This document shows, one piece after another, positions 38,221 through 49,089 of a stretch of DNA of 64,000 nucleotides. Both the position numbers and the translations under genes were made by a program. Under the pieces are notes generated by a model. It was not told the origin of the DNA. It saw only the letters and a list, made by a program, of their open reading frames with translations, and made no database searches. Source of the DNA: Tyto alba (lineage: Eukaryota; Chordata; Aves; Strigiformes; Tytonidae). The stretch covers positions 5,423,243 through 5,487,242 of the forward strand of contig NW_024881279.1 of the NCBI RefSeq assembly GCF_018691265.1. The letters run 5' to 3'. Position 1 is the first letter of the stretch. Each line of letters begins with the position of its first letter.

Positions 38221-41200
38221 TCACTCTCTTCGCCCTTTCCCACTTTCAAGATTGCTAGTAGGATCTGAGTGATCGCAGTTCTCAACATGAATATGAGATG
38301 TGATCCCAGGAAATACTCTTTGCATTGGCAACATTTTCCCAAGGACTTGTCCCTTAGAAATTCTACCGTTGTATCTGATGGGATGGATGCAGACTAGTTT
38401 TACACAGAATCCTGATGAAAACAAGAGGAGGAGAACAGCGGATTACTGATGAGGCGTTCATTCTATACTTACTCTGTTTCAGAAATATCAACATTTTCTG
38501 CCTTGTTCTTTCCACTGAAATAGCGATAGTGGAAATAGCAAAATAGCAATGACACTGTGGTCATAAAAAACATAGAGATAGTGGTTTGAGTTGTTGGTTT
38601 GGTGGAGGAAGGAAGATAGGAGGCTGGGAGAAGGCGGGAATTCCTCCTCTGGTGAAGAAAAGAGCTTGAAGACATTCTGTAGAACTCAGTTATTTGTGTT
38701 CTAACAGGAGCAAAAGTTCTGCATGTAAGTGGACAGAAGATGCAGTGTTTCAAAACATGCACCTTGCTTAACTACTTGGCTAGTTGCAAGGTGATACATA
38801 CTATATGACCTCAAGACAAATAACTATTAAATGAAAAATAACAATTTACCTTGTCCCCTGATTTGTACTCCATCATCAATGGCATTTCCGTTGTGGAAGA
38901 ACTTAATGGGTCCAGAGAGCTCACCAGAGAACGGAGCATACACAGTTGCTCCATCAGCACAAATGACATCCACACCACTGTGCTTTTGTTCACCACTGTG
39001 CTTTCCTTTACCGCCGTGTCTGGAAACAAGTATGTAATTAGAGAAGTCTCTTATCAGACCTAACATTATATAGAGACACGTGAGTTAGCATGCTGCGCGA
39101 TCTGGAGATGGCTTGTTTGTACTGACACAGTGTTGACATAGTTGACTGGTTGAAGAATCTATAAAAGCTTTTTGATGTAGGTGATGTAATGCCATGTAGG
39201 GTCGATGATCCGTTACAGTTGCAGTTTTGGAAATTGGAGTTTAAAAAAAAAGCCATTAAATAGAACTGCAGAGTCACAGAAATGTTGGTTGGCAGGTACC
39301 TGTGGAAGACATAAAGTCTACCCTTCCACTTGAGTCAAGATTGTTCCCAACACCAGGTCAGGTCTGGCACGGCTTAGTCTCAGTCATAAAAACTTCCAAG
39401 CACAAAGGTTTTAAGAACAATGTGAGCAGCCTGTTCTTGTACTGAATTACCCCTGTAGTGAAAATGTCACCTCATGTCCAACCTAAGCCTTCAACACTGT
39501 ATTTCTTAAATGGCTTAAACAGAGTTAAACTCTCTTTCAGTGGAGCAGCAACAAGACCCAAAACCCCACGTGTTCCATTTATAGTACCTTGGAGCTCCGT
39601 AGTATCCGCAGCCGTACCTATCACAGCCTCTTATCTCATTTGTTGGATTCCCAGAGCACAGTGTTGCCCAGCGTCTGTCTTTTTGTGAGAATGGTGGAAC
39701 AACTTTGAAATACAGAAGCACAGCACAACAAAGTTAGGTATTAATTGTTGCACATTTGTAACGGCTACATTTTAATTTTAGTTGGGTAGGAACATACTGA
39801 AATTACATCCCATGCATTTAGTTGGATTGTTTCCTCCACAGAATTTGTAATCCTTTAGGAAATGTAAATAGAATGGACACTTAAGACTGGATTGTAATGT
39901 TTCTAGGCTAGGGTTATCTCCTATAAGGAACATGCTTTAAAGACAAAAATTCAGAATGTCACGGTTCCTAGAGTATAATCTGACAGACAGGAAAAGACTC
40001 AGTTTTGTTTCTTATTCTGTGCCCAGACTGATGGGACTGGACTCCTCAAGTCCTCTTCTCCATTACTGCCAACGTAGTATTTGTATTTGCAAAGAATCAT
40101 CTCCAAGTCTGCTAAGATGCATTACTGAAAACGTTGCTAATGCTTGAAAGGGTACAAACAAAAGAGATGTCTGACTCAGTGCTGAGACTTGATGTTCCTG
40201 TATAATGGGGGGACAAGAAATATAACTTGGTAAGCTGGTATCTTCTTCCTGTGACAGCCTGCAGTCCTGTTATGCTGTATTTATAACGCATATTTTCTCT
40301 TTCAGATGTTGCTGTCAGGGAGAACCTAAGGCAGAGGGGACTATTGCTATTTGGTATTGTCCTTATTTGAAATTAATTAATAACTTAATTTTCATTCATT
40401 ATACTACTAATAAGTATGGAGTGGGGTGGGTGTTTGTATTTTACCAGGTGTAAGTAGATGAGTCGGATCAGAGTGATCACAGTTCTCAACATGGATGTGA
40501 GAGACAATGCCAGGAAACACTTTCTGCATTGGCAGCATTCTCCCAAGTTGTTGCCCTCTCTGGATTCGGCCGTGGTACCGGATGGGGTGAATACAGACGA
40601 GCTTTACACAGTAACCTGGAAGAGATGGGAGAGGAAGCGAGATCAGGAAACATCAGCTGTGTCTGTTCTTGGGGTGAGCAAGAAACCTTCTGTGCTAGTC
40701 TCTTACTGGAGACTGTAACGATGAAGCAAAAATGTAGTCAAAGTACCAACAATCCTGAAATCAAAATCACCTGGATTTTTATGAAAAACAGAAAAAGAGG
40801 GAGCTGGAAAATAAGGACAGGAAAACACCCTCTCAGCAAAATTGAGGGCGTATTTCTGATGCTTTATTTTTACTGTTTCCTTTTTAAATTTTGTTTGGGG
40901 TGGTCATTTTTCTGCTGCCTGTTTTTCAAGTCCCTCCTTCCCTCCTCTCCAAGAAAAGCATAGGAAACGGACCACAGACTGCTGGTGCTGATTTCTGATA
41001 TTTCTTAGCAGCAGTCTAGCTATGCCTGAGTAGGAACTAGAGAAGGTGTAAGATTAATCAACACTTCACTTGAATTGAAGAACCACAGAAACCTTACTTG
41101 AGTAAATGAAGTGATTACTTGTGCAGGCCTTACACCTATCTGCTGTTATTACTTGCCTGATCCAGTGATTTGGACTCCATCATCGATGGCGTTTCCATTA

Positions 41201-42845
41201 TGAAAGAATCGAATGGGTCCGGAGAGCTGGCCGCTAAAAGGAGCGTACACGGTTGCTCCATCGGTACAGATGACGTCCACGCCCCCATGCTTTCCCTTAC
41301 CACTGTGCCTGGAGACATATGCAATTAGAGAAATCTGTCAGGCTAAACCTCTGTAGATCGATCAGTTGACACAGTAGGATACCTGCAGCTTGTCTAACAA
41401 ACTTTTTGCATTTGCAATGAAATTGGAAAGAAAGAGTGGGTTTTATCCATCCTTTTTTTTATTGCAAAATGTGTGAATTACTCTGACCTTCTTTAAAGGG
41501 GGATGAGATTTCAAATTTTAAGTGTATTTTTAATTTTCCCAAGAACATAGTGTATTTCAAGTTGTTGTAGAAAAGTACCTCTGTTCTACCCCAAAATACA
41601 TCTCTGCTGGTATAAAATAAAATCATATGCTTGGCATTTTCTCATTTAGAAATTTGGAAGTTGCTTGATGAGCATTGACATTTCTTACAGCTCCTGGGGA
41701 GAGGAGACAACAGGAAAATTCAGGAAGGGCAGGAGTCATTCTACATATAAAAGCATTTTTCAGGGAAATATAACCTGCTGTGTTATGAGGTGCCTATTTA
41801 AAGACAATGATGCTGACAGACCTTTAGCTTGTGTGAATCAATCTGTTTAGCTTCCTGTAAGCTGTTGCTGAATGTTAGCTAAATATCTGGTCTATAAGCA
41901 ACAAGAATAAATGACACAAATGCTTGAGATACTTTCTATTTCCTTTACTCTGGCTTCTAATTCATGTAATGGTCTCACTTCTTCCCCCATGCATCAGTTA
42001 GTAGCAGCGGTATTACTGCACTTCTGTGAGATTGCCAAGTAACATCCCAAAAATGAGTGAGAAGCCCCACAGACAACAGTCAACTCTGGTTAAACTTCAC
42101 TCATTCTCCTGTGTGAACATTTCATTTGGGAAAGCAACAGCAAACCCCTCTGCTCCAGACTCCCAATGCCCCGCTGCGTTACCTGTCAGCACCGAAATGG
42201 CCACAGCCGTATCTATCACAGCCCCGGATTTTGTTGGTGGGGTTCCCACTGCAGATCTGTGCCCAGTGTCTGTGTTGTTGTTGGGGTGGGTGTGTGTCCA
42301 ACTGCTTGGCGAAAACTTCACATGCAAAAGAGGAAAACAGGGAAAATTCAACCATGTTCTTAGTACAGCACAGCAGAAAGTGTTAAGATGCAAAATAGGG
42401 TCTTTAAAGTGGAAGATGTGAGCTCATGGGAGTTTAACGTTTCAGAAACTGTAGGTAAAAGAACATTGTATAACCTGCTATATAGATTTGATCCCTTTTT
42501 CTTGAGGTCTTATTTTAAGGTACAGACACTAAAACCAAAGCAAAGCTATAGTTAAATATTTTTAGTATTAACTTGTGAAATAAATCAATCTCTCTTTATG
42601 AAACCTCTAAACACTTCAATATATGACTAAATGCACACCTAATTCCATATTTTATAATAGTCATAACTGTGAACGTTACCATACTTCTTCATAAAACCAG
42701 ATTGAAAAAATTTAGCATTATTTATGTGAGAGCAAATTTCAATCATTCATGAGTGTCTGCCTAAAACCAGTCAACTGCAATACAGCAATCTCAACTCACC
42801 AGTGGACATCAAGCTGACCAGAAATACCAGACTGAGAGCCGGCAT
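38221..42845 (-). CDS. MIM1: myeloid protein MIM-1, tandem two-domain LECT2-family protein (seven coding exons)
   Basis: Secreted granule protein of avian promyelocytes and granulocytes, first found as a v-Myb target in chicken. Coding exons in gene order are 42845-42800, 42315-42183, 41308-41157, 40615-40445, 39702-39588, 39019-38850 and 38411-38221. Phases run 1, 2, 1, 1, 2, 1 and the product is 325 residues (chicken MIM-1 is about 326). Residues 1-18 form a signal peptide ending VFA. A Pro/Gln/His-rich spacer (about 19-32) precedes LECT2 domain 1 (33-167). Domain 2 spans 168-325. Each domain has the metal-site pattern of the M23-like LECT2 fold: H67/D71 with HIH at 150-152, and H219/D223 with HIH at 302-304. 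The six LECT2 cysteines are present in each (37, 48, 53, 74, 113, 156; 183, 194, 199, 226, 265, 308), plus an extra one at 118 and 270. The donor after exon 3 is GC, not GT. Exon 6 carries a six-codon insert. Exon 2's acceptor was fixed by phase: the AG at 42317-42316 after a strong pyrimidine tract is the only one that keeps the frame. Confidence 0.94.
39268..39540 (-). mobile_element. CR1-type LINE 3' fragment in MIM-1 intron
   Basis: The plus strand follows the complement of the CR1 3' end. It starts TCACAGAAATGTTGGTTGG, continues with a TCTACCCTTCCA segment, then GAGCAGCCTGTTC and then TCACCTCATGTCCAACCTAA. It lies in the intron between the exons at 39588 and 39019, in the gene's own orientation. 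The 5' end is truncated and heavily mutated. Confidence 0.7.
41155..41156 (-). other. non-canonical GC splice donor of MIM-1 exon 3
   Basis: Exon 3 must end after ...GGATCAG to match the equivalent LECT2 exon (GGATCAG|GTACC) and MIM-1 exon 6 (GGACAAG|GTAAAT). Here the intron begins GCAAGT, the classic CAG|GCAAGT consensus of GC-AG introns. Reading on would meet TAA within two codons. Confidence 0.85.
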
Positions 42846-42868
42846 TTTGTGGCAGTTTCGCCGGTGTT

Positions 42869-42885
42869 CTTTGATCAAATCAAAG
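42869..42885 (-). promoter_or_regulatory. inverted pair of TCF/LEF-like motifs in MIM-1 5'UTR
   Basis: CTTTGATC (42869-42876) and ATCAAAG (42879-42885) face each other between the TATA-like element and the start codon. Mammalian LECT2 is a beta-catenin/TCF target, so the pair may be functional, but it is only a motif match. Confidence 0.3.
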
Positions 42886-42909
42886 ACATTGAGCAGTAGC
42901 TGCCTGGGG

Positions 42910-43039
42910 TATTTATGTGTTTCTGAAAGCCCAAGTCTGGTGTCTTGGCCAATCAGTCTTGAGCAAAGTATTCCAGCTCTGGGCAGATGGTGTTGCCATA
43001 TTAGGTGCTGAGGATGTCTACAAACTCTAACAGTTGTTA
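42910..43039 (-). promoter_or_regulatory. MIM-1 promoter: TATA-like, CCAAT, C/EBP-like and Myb motifs
   Basis: Reading upstream from the gene there is ATAAATA (42910-42916), about 65 bp before the ATG. Next is CCAAT in inverted orientation (42949-42953), then a C/EBP-like TTGCTCAA (complement of 42959-42966). Last is the palindrome TAACAGTTGTTA (43028-43039), which holds an AACNG Myb core on each strand. Chicken mim-1 is known to need both Myb and C/EBP factors, which fits. Confidence 0.6.
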
Positions 43040-43175
43040 GAGCTGGTTGGGAAAGACAAATAAGATAACTGATCTCTTAGCACACGGTAACAGATGGAAA
43101 CGAATAATCCCACATTTTGGGAAGCTCTGGTTGAACTGTTTCTTAATACCTTTTCTTCCCCCTCCTGAAGCAAGG
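42955..43175 (-). repeat. MIM-1 upstream block, copy 1 of duplicated regulatory sequence
   Basis: It resembles 45285-45510 in the same orientation. TAACAGTTG, AAAGACA, CTCTTAGCACAC (43074-43085) and TAACAG recur in the same order. It includes the proximal promoter motifs. Confidence 0.6.
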
Positions 43176-45284
43176 ACACACTTAGGCCAAAAATGGTAGA
43201 AGCCAAGAGTATGATTCAGAGGATTGAGTTGGAGGGAAAAGATGGGCAAAAATTCGCAGTGGATATAACCAGTTTGTCCTTTGCTGCTCATTTCAGTACC
43301 TCCTCCCCAGGTGTATGTGCCCATTAGTGCTTCCTAACAGAGTGATAGAGAACACGTGAAGGTGTAATGTTTTGTGTACCATGAGTATACACTTAGGCTA
43401 AGAAATGTTTCCATGCAAAAGCATCTGTATGTCTTTTTTCCTGTTCAGCTGAAATTATCACCTAGTCTGGACTTAAATCCATGAAGTCTTTCTACTGAAA
43501 CCCTAGGTTTTGACAACTAAATTCTTACTAAAACATCTTCAAGTTCTGAAACAAACAGTTGCAAACTCAAGTTGCATGGCATAACTGACATAGAGTTAAA
43601 ACATTCTAGGTTTTAAAATGATTCATTTAGTATCTGCTTGATTTCAGCTATTGTACTATTAAGCATGATTCTTAGGGTCTCTCTCTTAATCCTTCAGTCT
43701 GATTTTTCTGCACTACTTGCAGAAAAACATTAGATTTTCTTTACGGACCTGTCTTAGTTAATATGAGATTTAAATGACTCATGATGCTTTCACATAAACT
43801 ATCTGATATCCCAAGTTACAGAGACCTCCGGAAGTCCTGCAGGTTTTATTCAGAAGAGAAACAGATGTCTCTCTGCCCCACTTCTAATTTTCAAAGAGCA
43901 TCTGTACATTGTGTTTTCTGAAAATCTCTACAGAACAAGCAGATGGAGACAACATTTTTGCTTGTGGTTCCAAGCCTTTTTTTACAGCCACTATTTAACC
44001 CCCAAACAATCTTTTAGCTCTCCCTGAGGTTATTACAAGTAACTTTTCTGATTTTACCCCTGATGTTTCTCCCTCATCCTGCCAGAAAGAACTGCTGTTT
44101 TTCACACCCGAAAGCCACCAAACAAGTATTTATATAAATGTTATGTCTTCTCAGTCTAGTTCTGATGGGACTTTTGGTTATAATTTGCTCAATATAATGG
44201 AGTCTAGGCTTACAAATGATACAAGGTGCTGGTAAGAGCTCTCGGTGGGTATTCAGGATTTGGGGATGCTGTTCACCTCTGAACTGAAGGCTGGAGTATG
44301 TGGGTTTGTGTGACCCTTGCCAGAAACAGCCTGCATCACTACAAGCTGGGATCGCTTGTGTAATATTCCTTCCAGATTTCCAGGCTTATTCACTTTCATT
44401 TGGCACGAACTCTCCACAAACCCCCTCAGCTCTCCTTAGCAGAGAGGATCATCAAGGGAGGTGGTATGTGTGGCACCATTCAATGAAGATTTCATAGCAC
44501 AGATGTAATAAAGTATTTCCGAGCTTGGGTAGCTTGGTACTAGCTGCTGTAAGCTTTTTTCCCTACTGGAAAAAAAAACATTAAAAATTAAAGACTTTAT
44601 GTTGTTGGTGCCTGGCCATTCCCAGCTGAGGGGTCTCTAGTGGGGTTTCTGCAGTAATGATCTCTCTCAACCAGATTTTATTTCTGACTTATTTCTGACT
44701 GCTAGTTTGCACTAGTAGAGTTTTAAATATCTCATTATATAAATTTTACCTGGGGCAGACCTGCCTTGAGAAGCTAATGATTTTTATAGACTTTTGTGAA
44801 CTCACATGCTCCTAATTTTACTGAGGAAGGAATTGCAGTGCCTCAATCTACAAAGTCTTGTGAAGGAAAGGCTGGGTGTAAAGCCAAGCTAGTTAGGTAT
44901 GAGGAGAGAAGTACACCTGTGTTACAGGTGCACAGACACTGAAGAAGCTCTTCTCCAAGTCCTATTTTGCAGTCTGACACTTTGTAAAGTGGTTCTAAGC
45001 TGCCTGTTCTTTGCATTTTTTTCCCATCTCATTTGTGTTACAGAGCTGACTCCAAGTTGCTCATAGCTGTGTACATTTTTTTATATTTTCTTCATAAAAG
45101 ATCTTAATAGCATTGTGTCTTGCTCTGTTCTTTCTATGTCAAAATGTCATTTGTTGCAATAATATATCTAATGCCCTTCTGGTAAAGTATTCTTTATAAA
45201 ACAGTTTTCAAGTGCATGATATCGCAGTTGAGATTTCTCGGTGCGTTCCCCATCTTTCCTGGGTGAGCTGGAAGGTGCAGACCT

Positions 45285-45510
45285 CACCCCTGGGGCATGA
45301 GGAAGCTCTGGGATGAAGTTGGTGGGATTTCTGTGTTGAGCAACAGAGATGTTAATATAACAGTTGGTAGGTGCAGTTGTGAAAGACACGAATTGGCCTC
45401 TTAGCACACACTAACAGAAGGATATGGAACAACCGGCCGGCGTTGCACAGCCCCTGGGAGCTGCAGTTGCAGCATTTCCTTCCCTGCGGCGGGGAGCCAG
45501 CAAGGAGATG
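45285..45510 (-). promoter_or_regulatory. candidate MIM-1 enhancer, diverged copy of the MIM-1 promoter
   Basis: This is the partner of 42955-43175, offset about 2.33 kb upstream of the gene. TAACAGTTG at 45358, AAAGACA, CTCTTAGCACAC (45398-45409) and TAACAG are kept in order. Chicken mim-1 has, from memory, a Myb-dependent enhancer about 2 kb upstream, the same distance. Myb-type AACNG cores on both strands support the role. Enhancer activity is inferred. Confidence 0.5.
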
Positions 45511-47330
45511 GAGAGGAGCCAGCGCGCAGCACACGGAAGCAGGTGGGCTGGCTTGGGAAACTCTGGCTTCTTTCTCTTGCATGAACGGTGTGAGTTCCCT
45601 GTTTTGCCCCTTTTATGTCAGTAGTAACTTCCCTGGCGGTGTAAGTCCCTTCGTGGTCTTTTCATGGACTGAGAAAGAGTGCGGCGGGCAAATACAAGTG
45701 TTTGGGCTGATATCAACAGGCAAGGAATGAGTTAAACTTGATGATGTCCAGGAGAAATCCCTACTTTGCTATTCAGCCTTTCCAAAGATACTGTGATTCT
45801 GCTGTGTAAATGTAGTGTTTCAGGAGGGTCCGCTGCCAGTTACCAGGACTTTTGGATAGATGGTACCTGCCATGCATGCGTTCATAAACTTTGGAAACTT
45901 TGAGACTAGTACCTCTTTACATATTAACTATCTTAACATTATCTCTTAATGAGAAAATTCAGATGGTAAAATGATGGAAGAAGGTTTTCAGAGAAAAAAA
46001 TCCAGAAAACTGAAACACACCTAGGTAAGGGTAGTGGAGCCTTTGAGCAGAAACATCAGCAAAAGCCAGGGCCAAAGCCTGAGCCAGAGCAAATCCAACC
46101 ACCCAGCCAAGACCTGCTGTTCCCTTCCAGCTCTGCTGCCATCCTCCTTTGGCTGCCCACAAGTGAGGGCTGGCTTCTCCATCATTTCCTTTACACATAT
46201 TTCAGTTCGGTAGGATTCAACTAACATCCAAAACCTGATGATTTGGTCCATGAGATCCTTCCTCTTTGCAACCTCTGTGGGGCTGCAGCCCCAGTGAATT
46301 GAATAAATGAAAGCTTCACATCCTATTTCTTGGTAATGTTACAGTATCATAACCATAAGTTTGCCAGGCTTGTTAGCAGGCAATTGAAAAGGTAGATAAA
46401 ACTTCTTCCTAGATATATCTTACCGAACAATTGGTTTTGTCCTTCTTGGCTAGCCTGGCATGCTCAATGCAAGAATAAGTCAGTGCTGAGCACTCACTTG
46501 TGCAATTAGCAACACAGGCTTTCATGGTGAAAATCAAGCTGGCACACTGTAAAACAAATTGCACTCGCTATTTATTCAGGCTTCTGATCACTTGGTGAGG
46601 CTGAGACAAGGAATTTTGCCACAACGATTAATTCAGCTTTGTGTATATGGCTTATACTGTAGTATTGCTGGAAAATCAGCAGGTTGCGCTAGCTGATCAG
46701 GCAAAGGCATGTTTGGGCATGTCATATTTTAAGCAGAGCACAGGCTGTAGGAGAGCTGAGTATGTCGCCTTTCTTCTCTGCTAAGTATGAGCTGAAGCTG
46801 AAGATGTGCTGATGCACAATTCTGATTGAAGACTCCACCTCAAGTTTATTTTGCCTTTTTGCCTTAACATACTTGCTAAGCCTGAGTTAGGCAGGTTTTA
46901 ATGAGGAGGATTGATGAACACAAAATAAAACCTTTTTGTTACCTGTGTCCTATCTCATGAGGATGACAAAGCTCTGGCTGAATCTTCCAGAAGTCCTTTA
47001 ATGCTTGGGAAAATAGAAGGATATAGTGTAGATTTGGGTTGCAGTCTTAAGCAGTTAGTCTGGGACCTTGTGATACAAACTTATGAAATAAAAGGGATAG
47101 CAAGGAAAAGGATCCCTGCAGAACTGGTGCAGAAACAAAGCAATTCTGCATGGTCCGAGTTTGCTAACTCTTTTCTGAAAAGCCTAGTTGTCCTTGTTAC
47201 TTCCCCCAACACCCTTTCCCCTCACCTTGAATATTTCTAGAACTGTCTATTTTACCAGCCCGTTCTTTCCTTCCCTTCTTAGAGTCAGCTACAGATTGTA
47301 CTTTCCCTTGATTGTCAGTTGTTTTTTTTT

Positions 47331-47355
47331 GTTTGTTTTTTTTTTTTTTTTTTTT
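47331..47355. repeat. T-rich low-complexity tract
   Basis: Nearly pure T with two interrupting G. Confidence 0.85.
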
Positions 47356-48662
47356 ACTAGACTGAAAAGATAAAGCTGGATTTACTTATACTGTTTGCCC
47401 CAGCTGCTCTGACACCTAAAATAGAAAGTGGTACTTACTGTTTCTTCTTTGCTGCTGGGTGACAGCCCCAGCTAAAACTGGAAGTTTTAGTGTTTGCACT
47501 GTACACCTCTCAGGCACCTGCAGGAGCATCCTGCAGCCCTGCATCAAAGCACTGCACCTCTCTGTGCTGCTGGAAAAATTAAGATTAAATAACAGCTCCC
47601 CAAAAAGGTTTGTGAAACCAGTCTGTGGGGACATACCAGAAAAGTGCCAAGCTATTGTCATTAATGTTTAGGTGAAAATGTTTATGTTTAAATGTTTAGG
47701 TGTTGGCTGGAGGCTCAGAGCCCTGCTCAGTCTGCAAGGTCAGCTCAGTCTTTCCTTAGAATTTGCATGGAGAAGTGAGGGCTTGATTGGGACCTTCCCT
47801 TTTCAAATGTGAGAAGTTGATAACTGGGTTAAAACCTGGGATTTTAACTAAGTGAAACTTAGGTGAGAGTTTTTCTTTTCTGTGGGAAATCACCTTCATG
47901 ACAAAAATTTTAAAAATTGGGCAAAACTGGAGAACACTCGGAACTTTTGTGGAAATGCTTCTGCTTTCAGTGTAAGGAAAAGTTTTTTTTCACAGCAAAC
48001 TCAACTGTATTAACTTGCCTTCAGTGTTTGGTTGCTATCTGCCCCTGCAGGATTGGGTTGTGTATCTATATGAATGTACTGATTTTTCATTCATCGCAAA
48101 ATTAAAGTGGTTCCTGGGGAAGGTGAATGGGACACAGCAGGTTAAGCACTTTTCACTTATGCAGGAAATATCTTTCCGTAGTTTCTCAGAAAAATCAAAT
48201 CTGCTGTCAGGACATACGCAGCTCTCACTGAAGCAGCTTTCCTGATTATCCAAGGTTTCAGTTGCATTAGTAAATACGTGAGCCTGCACCACTTGTAGAG
48301 CACTTTAGCCCTTGAGACTCCCAGTAGCATGCTGGTAGCCTTGGCCTGAAGAGCCCTGTCCTATTAACAAGAGCTTGTTGTCCCGGGAAAGTTTTCAGCT
48401 GATTTACTAATGGAAAGAAATGCCTCACTTGGACAAAGAGAAACCTGGGTGTGCCAAGGCAATCCTGAAGCAGGAGTCTGAGGAAAAGGAATGAGTTACT
48501 TCATTAATGTTGTTTTATGTTTTTGCTGATGGGCCCCAGGAAAGATTTGGGTTTCAGCTTTATACAGGTTTTTTCTCCCCAGCTGCATTAAAAAAGCACA
48601 ACCCAGCCCAAACGCTGTGACAGCACCAAAGAAATTCAAAGCAATTTGTAGTGAAGCAGCCC

Positions 48663-48668
48663 TTTAAT
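48663..48668 (-). other. possible LECT2 polyadenylation signal ATTAAA
   Basis: The complement of TTTAAT lies about 420 bases after the LECT2 stop codon. No canonical AATAAA was noticed closer, so this is a tentative choice. Confidence 0.3.
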
Positions 48669-49089
48669 AATGTGATTTTCCATGTGCAAGCACAAGTGAA
48701 ATTTCTGGCTTATTGAAGAAATCTTCATGCTTTGGCTCCAAAGAGAGTGGAACAGTCCAAGATGAGTGAGCTATGGCACAGCTCGCTGCGGGGCTGCTGA
48801 GCATCGAGGATCCACTCGTCCGTTCCCCACCGCTTTAGCCCTCATCTACCAGTGACGCGATGTGCAAGACACAGTAACAGCTTTAAAGCACATGTTATAT
48901 AAACAGACATGAGTCTGTTTATGTTCAGATAACCACCAGCATTTTTGTTCTTGGATACATTTGAGGTGGAACAGCTGTTTGAGGCTCGGTGGCTTCCACT
49001 TTACTAGAGTGACTACCTATGCCCAAGCGATTTCATGAATACACAAGTGGGGGGGCTGAAGGCTTTGCCCCTGATGTGCAGCCACTTGT

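Larger units (their letters stand above)
43180..49089. other. intergenic region between MIM-1 and LECT2
   Basis: About 5.9 kb without a recognisable exon on either strand, apart from the promoter-like copy at 45285-45510 and a poly-T/GTTT tract at 47331-47355. No relic LECT2-family exon was found by eye. The distal LECT2 3'UTR probably occupies part of 48660-49089. Confidence 0.5.

Noticed and set aside
38469..38762. 97-codon minus-strand open frame inside MIM-1
   Set aside because: It lies in the intron between exons 6 and 7, is in no LECT2-related frame and would disrupt the domain.
42260..42266. AG directly before ACACTGGGC as the MIM-1 exon 2 acceptor
   Set aside because: It would join out of phase with the strong GTGAGT donor of exon 1. 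The upstream AG at 42317-42316 has a better pyrimidine tract and keeps frame.
45959..46251. Two minus-strand open frames upstream of MIM-1, as a possible extra LECT2-family exon
   Set aside because: No WAxIC, GCDxxGCG or HxGVD motif in any frame.
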